Counted from the first letter of the stretch, positions 19,215-27,433 are shown. The stretch is DNA of 64,000 nt from Dolomitihabitans soli (GCF_022213955.1 NZ_JAKNTW010000023.1:124001-188000); one strand, 5' to 3'. Translations and numbers: made by a program. Notes: generated from the letters alone by a model not told the origin.

Positions 19215-20228
19215 CTACACGCCGACAAGGCCGGATGCCGTCCGTCCCGCCGGTGCGTTCAGGTAGGGGTGGCGGATGTCGAGACCTTCCTCGAGGTACC
19301 TGTTCTTGATCGCCAGAAAACGATCGCGTGGCGTGTCGGCCCCTTCTTCGTAGGCGCGCACGAGTCCCTCGGCCACGAGCTGGCACCGATGCAGGCCGAA
19401 GCTCGTGCGCCCGCCCTCGATCTCAGGTTCCTGTGCGAAGGAGAAGCCGGGCGCCAGCCTGAGCGCGAAGCAGGGATGATCGTCCCTGAACCGGTCCGCC
19501 TGACCGCGGTGGATCTCCTCCAGCACGGCCCGATGACGTTCCCACGCCCCGGCGCTAATGTAGATCACAAAAGCGTCCCGGCGCTTGAACGCCTCCGGGT
19601 GGTTGACGACCTTGAGCTGGAACGGGACCTCCAGGTCGTTCAGCGCCGAAGTGATGGAACCCACCAGCTCGGGCGCCGCGCCGGAGTCGGCCAGGGTGAG
19701 ATAGAGGCGGATGAGCCCGCCGTCCTCCCCGTCCGGCCCCCCGTGGTCACCGAAGATCGTGTACCAGCCCAGGAGGAGGTAGGGCCGGCCCGGAGGCAGG
19801 CGCAGTGCCACCGTCCCTCCCTCGACCGGCGGCCCGTACAGCTCCTCCGCCTGGGCTCGCAGGGTCAGGCCGTCCCTGGTGACGAGGTAGTGGTCGCCTT
19901 GTTTCTCGCGGATGGTCCAGCCGTGTCTCAGCTGTCCCCGGCCCACGCCGGCCGCCTCGATACGGCTCACCAGGTCGTAGTCCTCATGTCCTTGCAGGGA
20001 CGCGGCGCGGCGGCCGCCGCGGAGGAAGAGTTCCGCGGCGAAGTAGTCACCGGCGTAGTAGGTGAGATAGAGCACGCGGTGCAGGTATCCCAGGACCGGG
20101 CGCGCCGGATCGACGTCCAGATCCCTCGGCGGCTCCAGGGTGCCGAGCTCCGGGTGCCGGAAGGTGGTGGAGTCCAGGATCTCGATCTCCTGGGCGATTC
20201 GCCAGAAGACGCCTTCGTAGCTGTTCAT
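19215..20228 (-). CDS. HopA1-type lyase-like protein (TvaD/TsaD type)
   Basis: 337 residues, ATG start overlapping the kinase stop (ATGA). Motifs such as YYAGDYFAAELFLRGG, RLPPGRPYLLLGWYTIFGD, LRLYLTLA-like segment RLYLTLADSG, FKRRDAFVIYIS and PCFALRLAPGFSFAQEP are typical of the HopA1 family found beside APH-type kinases in thioamitide and class V lanthipeptide clusters. There it is thought to eliminate phosphate from Ser/Thr phosphorylated by the partner kinase, giving dehydroalanine or dehydrobutyrine. The four-base overlap with the kinase gene supports a kinase-lyase pair here. Confidence 0.85.
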   Translation of the reverse strand: MNSYEGVFWRIAQEIEILDSTTFRHPELGTLEPPRDLDVDPARPVLGYLHRVLYLTYYAGDYFAAELFLRGGRRAASLQGHEDYDLVSRIEAAGVGRGQLRHGWTIREKQGDHYLVTRDGLTLRAQAEELYGPPVEGGTVALRLPPGRPYLLLGWYTIFGDHGGPDGEDGGLIRLYLTLADSGAAPELVGSITSALNDLEVPFQLKVVNHPEAFKRRDAFVIYISAGAWERHRAVLEEIHRGQADRFRDDHPCFALRLAPGFSFAQEPEIEGGRTSFGLHRCQLVAEGLVRAYEEGADTPRDRFLAIKNRYLEEGLDIRHPYLNAPAGRTASGLVGV

Positions 20229-21364
20229 CCAACCCGCCTCTCTCTTCGAGGCCCGCCGAGGAGCAGCGCGGACACGACGTCAGGGTGCTGAACGAAACGC
20301 TTGCCGAAATGCAGGCAGAGGTGACCGATCCTGCCCAGCGCGCCGATCTGCTGGAGCCGGACGGTGCAATGGACCAGCAGCGCTATTCCGGCGTACTGCA
20401 CCAGGCGCTCCATGTCCTCGTCGGACACGGCCCTGGCATCCGAGTAGGCGTTCAGGAGGTTACGCGAATTGGTTTGTACGGGCGCCAGCCAGTCGGCGGA
20501 CCCGACGGTGAACCGGACCCGCCGCATTTCGCCGAGAAAGAGCTGGCCGACCAGGAAACCGACGTCGTAAACAGGGTCGCCGAATCCCGCCAGTTCCCAG
20601 TCGATGAGCCTCACCGGCAAGGCGTCGCCCTGCGGCTCGGCCGGGAAGAGAATATTGTCGCCGCCCAGATCGAAATGGATCAGACTGGTCGGAGCCCACC
20701 GGTCGTGGAGTTCTCGGAACCTCGGTTCCAGCCCCTGCATGGACCGCAGATATTCGTCGAAATCCAGACCGCAGCCGTTGGCGTACTCCCGCGTGCTCAC
20801 GATCGTGTCCCGCGGCACCGGTGGCCCCAGCATCCGGTCGCCGTGTCTCTCCCGGATCCCCTCCACCGGGCTGCTGTGCAGGGACGCGAGGATTCGGGCC
20901 AGCGCCCGCAGGTGGGACTCCGGGACCAGCCTTTCGTTCGTCAGCAGATCGTGCAGGCTGAGACACGGTGGGATCGCGTCCACGACGACCACGCGCGTCT
21001 CCCGGTCCACCGCCAGGATGCGCGGGATGGCCGCCCTGACCTCAGCGGGGAGGCCCAGTTCGTCCAGCAGTCCGAGCATGGTGGTCTCGTAGTCGTTGTC
21101 GACGTCGATGTCCTCGTCCGGCCACTTGAGAAGGACGAAGGAATCGTCCGCCAGCCGCGCCAGGACCACGCGTCGCCGGGAGATGCATCGCGTGACGGAG
21201 GTCACCTCGTGAACACGATGCCCTACGGCACGCAGAATCCGGCCGACCGAGGCACGGGAAACCAGTTCCTCGTCTTCCGTGCGTGGCGAGGGGCGCATGC
21301 CCGGACGGGGGATCAGGAATCCCAGCGTCCGGGCACGCAGTAGATCTTCAGGCGAATGTTTCAT
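20225..21364 (-). CDS. APH-type kinase of the thioamitide cluster (TvaC/TsaC type)
   Basis: 379 residues. An aminoglycoside-phosphotransferase fold with an intact catalytic loop HFDLGGDN (His230, Asp232, Asn237) and metal-binding Asp255 in RLIDWELAGFGDPVYDV; Lys80 (VLLKW) is the likely ATP lysine. In related RiPP pathways this enzyme phosphorylates core Ser/Thr residues before elimination by the HopA1-type partner. The start ATG lies 24 bases after the precursor stop with only a weak SD, which may lower its expression relative to the precursor. Confidence 0.88.
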   Translation of the reverse strand: MKHSPEDLLRARTLGFLIPRPGMRPSPRTEDEELVSRASVGRILRAVGHRVHEVTSVTRCISRRRVVLARLADDSFVLLKWPDEDIDVDNDYETTMLGLLDELGLPAEVRAAIPRILAVDRETRVVVVDAIPPCLSLHDLLTNERLVPESHLRALARILASLHSSPVEGIRERHGDRMLGPPVPRDTIVSTREYANGCGLDFDEYLRSMQGLEPRFRELHDRWAPTSLIHFDLGGDNILFPAEPQGDALPVRLIDWELAGFGDPVYDVGFLVGQLFLGEMRRVRFTVGSADWLAPVQTNSRNLLNAYSDARAVSDEDMERLVQYAGIALLVHCTVRLQQIGALGRIGHLCLHFGKRFVQHPDVVSALLLGGPRRERRVG

Positions 21365-21388
21365 CGGTTTTCAGCCGTCGCACTCGAC

Positions 21389-21622
21389 TCAGCAGTGGGT
21401 CGCGGGCGTGACGAGAATTCCGGTGAAAGTGCCCTGAATGCTCTCGTCGGGAGAAATCCCGACCTTCTCCTCCAGGAACTGCTGCAACTCCTCGGCGCTG
21501 ATCCCGGCGAGCTCGGAGAACGAGGTGTCGATCGATCCCAGGTCGATGTCCTGGAAATCGTCCTCCTTGACCCGGTCCATGAGTTCTGCGATGAGGGCTT
21601 CGTCGGCTAGCACTTCTGGCAT
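21389..21622 (-). CDS. Thioamitide precursor peptide (TvaA-like)
   Basis: 77 residues with a strong SD (AGGAGG) seven bases before ATG 21622. The acidic leader (about residues 1-64, e.g. MDRVKEDDFQDIDLGSID and AEELQQFLEEKVG) is followed by a C-terminal core that I predict as TFTGILVTPATHC. The terminal His-Cys, the 13-residue length and Thr at core position 8 match known cores such as that of thioviridamide, where residue 8 and the decarboxylated Cys13 form the aminovinyl-cysteine ring and His12 is modified. The remaining core residues differ from the usual alanine-rich cores. The leader/core border after SIQG is inferred. Confidence 0.9.
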   Translation of the reverse strand: MPEVLADEALIAELMDRVKEDDFQDIDLGSIDTSFSELAGISAEELQQFLEEKVGISPDESIQGTFTGILVTPATHC

Positions 21623-21658
21623 TGAGATCCTCCTCTTTCGGTGTGCGACCTCGGAGCA

Positions 21659-21687
21659 AGATTAAGTTGAGCCGCCAGAGGCCACAA
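21659..21687 (-). promoter_or_regulatory. Predicted promoter of the precursor operon
   Basis: On the minus strand a -35-like TTGTGG (21687-21682) and a -10-like TAATCT (21664-21659) are separated by exactly 17 bp. Transcription would begin about 30 bp before the precursor ATG. Predicted from sequence only. Confidence 0.5.
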
Positions 21688-21713
21688 CGAGCACTACGCC
21701 GAGCCAGTCGCAT

Positions 21714-21741
21714 AAGCGACACATTGCGAAATGTGTCGCTT
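21714..21741. promoter_or_regulatory. 28-bp inverted repeat in the bidirectional thioamitide promoter region
   Basis: Perfect 12-bp arms AAGCGACACATT and AATGTGTCGCTT flank the tetranucleotide GCGA. It lies upstream of the leftward promoter and within or near the rightward leader, so it could be a shared operator; if transcribed it would also fold into a hairpin capped by a GNRA tetraloop. No U-tract follows, so it is not a terminator. Confidence 0.65.
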
Positions 21742-21801
21742 GATCGCTTCCTCGCTGCACATTTAGTCTGGCGACATGCTGAGGGCGGCAAGAGAGGCGA
21801 G

Positions 21802-22761
21802 ATGCCATCAGGAATTGATCGGGACACAGGTTTTTCGCGAGTCGAAAGTCCCATGACCGTGGCCGACGAAAACGTGGTGCGGTCGATACGCGGCCCTTTC
21901 GTGCACAGGATCTGCATGCGAACGGCGCATGGATATCGATGGATCGAGCACGTCCAGCGATCCGGCGGGACCTACCTCGACGACGCCCGCATCGCCGCCC
22001 TCTTCCGCGTCATGCCGCAGGTCGGCGCCGCCGCGGTGCCGCCACGCGTCGAGAATCACGCGCTGGCGGTGTGGAACGCGGTGTCCACCCCGGCACTGTT
22101 GTGCGACCGGGTCTTCGACGCCGCGTTCATCGGGGAGGACGGTTGGTGGTACGGCGTGCTGAGCGGCCTGGCCCGTTTTCTGGGGACTCTGCACCGGCTT
22201 CCGGTGGACACCCTCGTGAACGTCCTGCCGGACCGGAGCGCCGGGAGCGCCTGGCTCGCGTCGGACGACGAAGCCTCGGCCGGCGTACGGCAGGCCAGGG
22301 ACAGGTTGCCGTCGCACCTGACGCCCTTGATGGCGGAGGAGGCGCGGCGCCCCGGACCACCGCCGCGAGACGTCACCATCGTCCATGGCAGGTTCTCCAC
22401 CGGAATATGCGCCCTCACCGCACCGGTGGCCGTTCTCGGCTGGCGGGAGGCCGGCATCGGCGACCCGCTGGGGGACGTCGCGTATCTCATCGGCGAGGTC
22501 CTCGAGGCCGCCGCCCTGACCGGGGTCACGCCACAGGTGCTCCACATCCGCATCGAGACGTTCCTCACCCAGTACCAGGCCTCGCTGGGCCGCTCGCTCG
22601 ACCCGGCCGAGTGCGGACGGCTGAGCGCGCTCGCGGCGGGGCGAGTGTTCGACCACTACGCCCAGGCGACGTGGGCTCTCGGGCCGGACGACGCCTTGCG
22701 TGACGTGCTGCCGGAGGTGGAGAAGCAGTGGCTGATCCTTCGCGAAGTGACGGGTTCATGA
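21802..22761 (+). CDS. Degenerate APH-like protein of the thioamitide cluster (TvaE/TsaE type)
   Basis: 319 residues from ATG 21802 with AGAGAGG upstream; ATG 21853 is an alternative start. The C-terminal half has an APH fold, but the catalytic loop reads IVHGRFSTGI (His195, Arg197 where Asp is expected, Ile202 where Asn is expected), and the metal-binding region reads LGWREAGIGDPLGDVAYL, without the usual Asp. It is therefore probably a pseudokinase supporting the true kinase on the other strand. It starts the rightward operon and overlaps the decarboxylase gene by four bases. Confidence 0.82.
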   Translation: MPSGIDRDTGFSRVESPMTVADENVVRSIRGPFVHRICMRTAHGYRWIEHVQRSGGTYLDDARIAALFRVMPQVGAAAVPPRVENHALAVWNAVSTPALLCDRVFDAAFIGEDGWWYGVLSGLARFLGTLHRLPVDTLVNVLPDRSAGSAWLASDDEASAGVRQARDRLPSHLTPLMAEEARRPGPPPRDVTIVHGRFSTGICALTAPVAVLGWREAGIGDPLGDVAYLIGEVLEAAALTGVTPQVLHIRIETFLTQYQASLGRSLDPAECGRLSALAAGRVFDHYAQATWALGPDDALRDVLPEVEKQWLILREVTGS

Positions 22762-23366
22762 CCTCTCCTCCAGAGCCGGGGCGGTTGAGACTCCTGCTCG
22801 GCGTCTGCGGATCGGTCTCGTCCTTGACCGTCCCCCACCTGCTGCCCTGGCTCAGCCTGAAGCTGGGCGTGACCGACGTCCGCGTGGTGTTGACCCCGAT
22901 GGCCCGGCGGTTCGTCACCCCGGAGTCGCTGAGAGCGGTCGCGGCCTGTGAGACGTTCTCCGGCTGGGACGACCTGCCTCCCGGCCGGGATTCGCACGTG
23001 ACGATGGCCAACTGGGCCGAGGTCATCGCCGTACTCCCCGCAACGGCCAACTTCCTCGGAAAGGTCGCCAACGGCATCGCCGACGACCTGCTGACCTCGA
23101 TCCTCCTGGCGGCCGCCTGCCCGGTCGTGCTCGTCCCGGCCACCAGCAAGGTCATGTGGGAGAAGCCCGCCGTCAGGAGGAATGTCGCCCGGCTCCGTGA
23201 CGACGGCTACCAGGTGGTGGAACCCGGCGAAGGCGTCGCCTTCGCCACCGGTGAGGCGGAACCCGGATCCCTCGGGGACTTCCGGCGGCCACTGGTCATG
23301 GCGGTCGCGCAGGCGCTGGCCAACCGCGACAGAACATCACCCGAGCAAGGAGCTGACTCATGTTGA
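22758..23366 (+). CDS. Flavin-dependent cysteine decarboxylase, HFCD family (TvaF/TsaF type)
   Basis: 202 residues, ATG overlapping the previous stop (ATGA). It has the HFCD motifs: LLLGVCGSVSS at the N-terminus, catalytic His80 in DSHVTMANW, and PATANFLGKVANGIADDLLT for FMN and active-site contacts. Such enzymes (EpiD class) oxidatively decarboxylate a C-terminal cysteine to an enethiolate, which adds to a dehydroamino acid to form the aminovinyl-cysteine ring. The precursor here ends in Cys, as required. Confidence 0.93.
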   Translation: MTSPPEPGRLRLLLGVCGSVSSLTVPHLLPWLSLKLGVTDVRVVLTPMARRFVTPESLRAVAACETFSGWDDLPPGRDSHVTMANWAEVIAVLPATANFLGKVANGIADDLLTSILLAAACPVVLVPATSKVMWEKPAVRRNVARLRDDGYQVVEPGEGVAFATGEAEPGSLGDFRRPLVMAVAQALANRDRTSPEQGADSC

Positions 23367-24565
23367 AGGCCGATACCGCACTGCGGCGTGTCCCCGAACT
23401 CATCATGGAGCTGGAGAGCGCCAACCTGGTCCGGATCCATCACGATCGGCGCGTGTGGGAGTTCGACCAGCACGCGCTCGCGCTGCTCGACGTCTTCTAC
23501 ACCCCCACCTCGGTCGCCGAGTGCATGCGCCGCCTCGGGCCCCGGCTCAAGGGCCGGCGCGCGATGGAGGAGGTGCTCACGACACTGAGCATGCTGGTGA
23601 GCGCGGGCATCCTCACCGAGGAACCGCAGACGGGCTTCGCCGACCTGATGTTCCCGACCGGCGGTTACGGGCTGGCCCATCTGAACATCCGCATCCTGGA
23701 GGACCCGATCAGGAAGGCCACCTTCATCCGGGCGATCAACGAGGTGGTGACTCCTGACGACGTCGTGCTCGACCTCGGCACCGGCTCCGGAATCCTGGCC
23801 ATCGCCGCGGCCAAGGCCGGCGCCAGGCACGTCTACGCGGTGGAGCCGGCCAGAAGCGGTGACATCGCCGCGGAGGTGGCCAAGGTCAACGGTGTGGCGG
23901 ACCGCATCACTTTCATCAAGGGCTGGTCCAGCACCACCGAACTCCCCGAACCGGCCACGGTCCTGACGACCGACATCGTCGGCAACGACGCGCTGGACAT
24001 GGTCATCTGGGAGTCGGTCCAGGACGCCAGGAAGCGGCTGCTCACTCCGGACGCACGGCTCATCCCGTCGTCCTTCCAGACCTACCTCTACCTCGTGGAC
24101 ATGCCCGAGCGGACCGTGGGCCAGCAGCGCATCATCGCCCCGCAGATCAAGCGGTGGCAGAGCCGCTACGGCATCGACTTCTCGCCCATGCTGGACGCCG
24201 ACCGGGGGCGGGTCGCCGGATTCTACGAGAGGCCGGAGGTCGTACGGCAATGGCGGCGGATGTCGGAGCCGCGAACGCTGAGCAGGATCGACCTCCGGGA
24301 GGACGCCCGGGTCTTCGAAGGCGAGACCACCCTCACCGCCTCCCGGGGCGGAACCGTGTCAGGAGCCGTGCTCTTCTTCGACGCGCAGATGTCTCCCGGC
24401 GTGTCGATGTCGACCGCTCCCTGGGACGGCGACGAGGCGAGCCACTGGTTCACCGCCTGCTGGGCCCTCGACTCCGAGATCGAACTCGTTCCCGGCGACG
24501 AGGTCCGCCTTCGTTACCGCTATGAAGGGGACGGGCGCGCGAGCCTGGCGCTGGCGGATGACTAG
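23360..24565 (+). CDS. SAM-dependent methyltransferase of the thioamitide cluster (TvaG/TsaG type)
   Basis: 401 residues, starting inside the end of the decarboxylase gene (7-base overlap). An N-terminal winged-helix-like region (residues 5-90) precedes a class I methyltransferase domain with VVLDLGTGSGILAIAAA (about 135-151) and a C-terminal beta-barrel resembling PRMT-type enzymes. In thioviridamide-type pathways the corresponding enzyme N-methylates the core histidine twice. The histidine is conserved in the precursor here, so the same substrate is inferred. Confidence 0.88.
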   Translation: MLKADTALRRVPELIMELESANLVRIHHDRRVWEFDQHALALLDVFYTPTSVAECMRRLGPRLKGRRAMEEVLTTLSMLVSAGILTEEPQTGFADLMFPTGGYGLAHLNIRILEDPIRKATFIRAINEVVTPDDVVLDLGTGSGILAIAAAKAGARHVYAVEPARSGDIAAEVAKVNGVADRITFIKGWSSTTELPEPATVLTTDIVGNDALDMVIWESVQDARKRLLTPDARLIPSSFQTYLYLVDMPERTVGQQRIIAPQIKRWQSRYGIDFSPMLDADRGRVAGFYERPEVVRQWRRMSEPRTLSRIDLREDARVFEGETTLTASRGGTVSGAVLFFDAQMSPGVSMSTAPWDGDEASHWFTACWALDSEIELVPGDEVRLRYRYEGDGRASLALADD

Positions 24566-24601
24566 CGGCGCACCGCTCGCCGTACCGGGTGGGCTCGGTG
24601 G

Positions 24602-25396
24602 TCAGGGGAGGATGGCGTCCACGTAGCCGCCGTCGACGCGGACGGCGCCGCCGGTGGTGGCCGAGGCCTGCGCCGAGCTGAGGTAGACGACCATGTTGGC
24701 GATCTCCTCGGGTTCGATGAGGCGTTGCAGCAGCGACTGGGGCCGGTGCTCGCGCATGAACGCCCGTTGCGCCTCCTTCCACGGCAGGCTCGGGTCCACC
24801 AGCTCGTACACGAAGTCCTCGACGCCGCCGGTGTGGGTGGGGCCGGCGATCACCGAGTTGACGGTCACGCCGGTGCCGGCCGCCTGCTTCGCGAACCCAC
24901 GGGAGACGCCGAGCAGCGCCGTCTTCGACACGCCGTAATGGATCATTTCCACGGGGGTGACGATGGCGGAGTCGCTGGCGATGTACTGCACGCGTCCCCA
25001 GGCGCGGCCGATCATGCCGGGCAGGTAGGCGCGGGTGAGCCGGACGGCGGTCAGGACGTTCACCTCGAAGTAGCGGCGCCACTCGTCGTCGGTGATCTCC
25101 AGGGCCGGTTTGGCGCCGAAGACGCCGAGGTTGTTGATCAGGATGTCGGCCTCGGGCAGGACGTCCAGGGTGCGGGCCGTGCCGTCCTCGGTGGCGAGGT
25201 CGGCGGCGACGGGGACGACCTGCGCGCCCGGCACCTCGGCGCGCAGCCGGTCGACGGCCTTCCCGACGGTCTCCCGGGAACGGCCGTTGACCGCCACGCG
25301 GGCGCCGGACCGGGCCAGGCCGGTGGCGATGGCCGCGCCGATGCCCTGCGTGGAACCCGTGACGAGCGCTGTCCGGCCAGTGAGATCGATGTTCAT
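24602..25396 (-). CDS. Short-chain dehydrogenase/reductase (FabG-like)
   Basis: 264 residues. Classical SDR: cofactor loop TGSTQGIGAAIA, NNLG motif (ILINNLGVFGA), catalytic Ser and YGVSK (Ser-Tyr-Lys in YIASDSAIVTPVEMIHYGVSK region). Convergent with the thioamitide methyltransferase, with only 36 bp between stops. It may be unrelated to the cluster. However, some thioamitides carry a reduced (hydroxyacyl) N-terminus made by a dedicated oxidoreductase, so a tailoring role is possible. Substrate not predictable. Confidence 0.9.
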   Translation of the reverse strand: MNIDLTGRTALVTGSTQGIGAAIATGLARSGARVAVNGRSRETVGKAVDRLRAEVPGAQVVPVAADLATEDGTARTLDVLPEADILINNLGVFGAKPALEITDDEWRRYFEVNVLTAVRLTRAYLPGMIGRAWGRVQYIASDSAIVTPVEMIHYGVSKTALLGVSRGFAKQAAGTGVTVNSVIAGPTHTGGVEDFVYELVDPSLPWKEAQRAFMREHRPQSLLQRLIEPEEIANMVVYLSSAQASATTGGAVRVDGGYVDAILP

Positions 25397-25454
25397 GCGA
25401 CCAGTCCTTCCCCGCCTGACCAGGTCGTATCCGGCGGGGAACCGGCCGGGGTGT

Positions 25455-27416
25455 CTAGGGCTTCCAGCGGAACAGGCGGGCGCCCCTGGCGTAGTAGAGG
25501 TTGCCGTCGCCGCCCTTGGTCAGGTAGGCGACGCCGTCCGAGGTGAGCTTGACGGCCTTCCAGGCACGGCGGTCGACGCGCCAGAGGGAGCCGGCCATGG
25601 TCGCGTAGAGGTGACGGTCGCCGCTGAGCACCAGGGCGCGGTCGTGACCGTACATCGAGGACTCGCGGGGGAACAGCCGCTGCTGCTTGGTGACGTGTCC
25701 CTTGCGCGGGTCGAAGGTGAACAGCGTGCCGTCGGCGAGGCCCCAGATGACGCCCTTCGCGTCGACCGTGAGGGCGTTGACCGTCGCCGCGCCCGGCACG
25801 GGGACGACGGACGAGACGGTTCGCCGGGTGGCGGGGTCGAAGACGAAGAGTTCGGCCTCCTTGGCGGTGGGGTCGATGCCGTAGCCGCCGTTGATCGAGG
25901 TGCCGCCGTAGAGGAGGCCGCGGTGCTGGGCGAGCGAGACCACGCTCTGCGCGGGGACGACGTCACGGTGCACGTCCACCTCGCCGGTCGCCGGGTTCCA
26001 CAGGGTCAGCGCCCCGCCCAGCCTGCCGGACTTCGGCACGCTGCCGACCGCGATCAGGTCGCCGGTCTGCGCGAACGCCTGCGGCCTGTCCTGCTCGTGG
26101 CCGATCGCGACCGGGGCCTTGGGATTGGTGCCGTAGGCCCAGGGCTTGTCGAGGTCGTAGTCGAGGAGGAGGCCGTCGGGGTAGCGGCCGTAGACCAGGT
26201 GCCTGCCGTACGAGCCGAAGCCCTCGATCTGGCCGGCGGCGGCCAGCAGGGTGGTGGCGCCGGTGGCGGGGTCGAGGCGGGCCATGCCGGGTGGGGAGAG
26301 GAAGCCGCCGACGTGGATCGCGCCGTCGGGGGCGGCGCCGATCGCCTGGATGAGGTTGGGGGCGCCCTCCAGCTTGTCCTCACCGAGGTAGGCGGTCTTG
26401 CGGGTCTCCGGGTTCCAGACGTAGACGCGGCCGTAGTAGTAGGTCATGGCCAGTGACTTGCCGGGGAAGTCGGGGTTGTCCATCTCGATCCACGCCCACG
26501 ACCCGGGGAACCCGTTCGGGCCCCAGCCCGTCTTGGTCCAGGTGTGCGTGTCGAGGTCGTAGCGGACGATCCCCTCGGCGGCGATCCTGAAGTAGACGTT
26601 GTGCCCCGAGGGGTCGAGGGGGGAGATCGCGCGGCCGGAGATGCCCTTGACGATGTTGTCGAAGGTCTTCTCGACGGTGTCGTAGACCAGCAGGTCGTTG
26701 GAGGGCTGGACGCGCAGCAGCAGGTGGTCGCGGGCCCGGGTCATGTCGTAGACGACCTCGTGCGTGCCGTACTCGGCGGGGAGCGGGATCTGCTCGATCG
26801 TGCCGGTCGCGCGGTCGAATCGGGCGAGCCGGGCTCTGGGCTGGGTCCCGACGTAGACGTGCCGGTCGTCGACGGCGAGTGTGCGGGCGTACGTCTCGCC
26901 GGGCACGACCTGGCCGTGGTCGGTGAAGGCGCCCGTGCGCGGGTCGTGTGAGAAGAGCTTGCCGCCGGGGTAGGTGCCGCCGTAGATCACGCCGTCGGGG
27001 GCGGCGGCGAGCCGCCAGATGCCCTCACCGGGGTACGGCACGCCGAGCGAGGTGACGGCCGTGTCGCCGGGCTTCCAGCGGTAGAGCTGTCCCTCGGTCA
27101 TGCCGAAGTAGACCGTGCCGTCGGCCGTGGAGAACGTGCTGGCCCAGCTGTTCACGCCGGCGGGCAGCCGTTCCTTGAAGACCACTTCCCCCGTGCGGAT
27201 GTCGGTGACCTGGAACATGCCGGGAATCTCAGGATTTCCGGCGGTCACCCAGTACGCCTGGGGACGTCCGTCGGCGTCGACCCCCTGTGACTGGTCCTGG
27301 GACAGGATCCTGGCGGCGATCGGGTAGCCGAGATCCTCCTCGGCGGCGGCGGACGCGACTCCCGGTACGGAGACGAGCGCCATGACGAACACCACGAGCA
27401 GGGCGAGCATCCTCAC
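25455..27416 (-). CDS. Secreted beta-propeller protein
   Basis: 653 residues, GTG start 27416 with AGGAGG five bases upstream. The signal peptide covers residues 1-24 (LALLVVFVMALVSVPGVASA). The rest shows many short repeats of the type DGTVYFGMTEGQLYRW, DGVIYGGTYPGGKLFSHDP and DGAIHVGGFLSPPGMARLDP, i.e. PQQ/Kelch-like blades, probably one large or two stacked propellers. No catalytic residues are recognisable. It is divergent from the epimerase-esterase operon and shares its two 20-bp palindromic operators, so it probably acts outside the cell in the same pathway, for example binding or processing a polymeric substrate. Confidence 0.85.
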   Translation of the reverse strand: MRMLALLVVFVMALVSVPGVASAAAEEDLGYPIAARILSQDQSQGVDADGRPQAYWVTAGNPEIPGMFQVTDIRTGEVVFKERLPAGVNSWASTFSTADGTVYFGMTEGQLYRWKPGDTAVTSLGVPYPGEGIWRLAAAPDGVIYGGTYPGGKLFSHDPRTGAFTDHGQVVPGETYARTLAVDDRHVYVGTQPRARLARFDRATGTIEQIPLPAEYGTHEVVYDMTRARDHLLLRVQPSNDLLVYDTVEKTFDNIVKGISGRAISPLDPSGHNVYFRIAAEGIVRYDLDTHTWTKTGWGPNGFPGSWAWIEMDNPDFPGKSLAMTYYYGRVYVWNPETRKTAYLGEDKLEGAPNLIQAIGAAPDGAIHVGGFLSPPGMARLDPATGATTLLAAAGQIEGFGSYGRHLVYGRYPDGLLLDYDLDKPWAYGTNPKAPVAIGHEQDRPQAFAQTGDLIAVGSVPKSGRLGGALTLWNPATGEVDVHRDVVPAQSVVSLAQHRGLLYGGTSINGGYGIDPTAKEAELFVFDPATRRTVSSVVPVPGAATVNALTVDAKGVIWGLADGTLFTFDPRKGHVTKQQRLFPRESSMYGHDRALVLSGDRHLYATMAGSLWRVDRRAWKAVKLTSDGVAYLTKGGDGNLYYARGARLFRWKP

Positions 27417-27433
27417 ATGATCCTCCTGGCCAA

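Noticed and set aside
19195-19386. N-terminal extension of the YcaO protein
   Set aside because: It would overlap the HopA1-like coding region on the same strand, is Arg-rich, and the ATG at 19194 has a strong SD.
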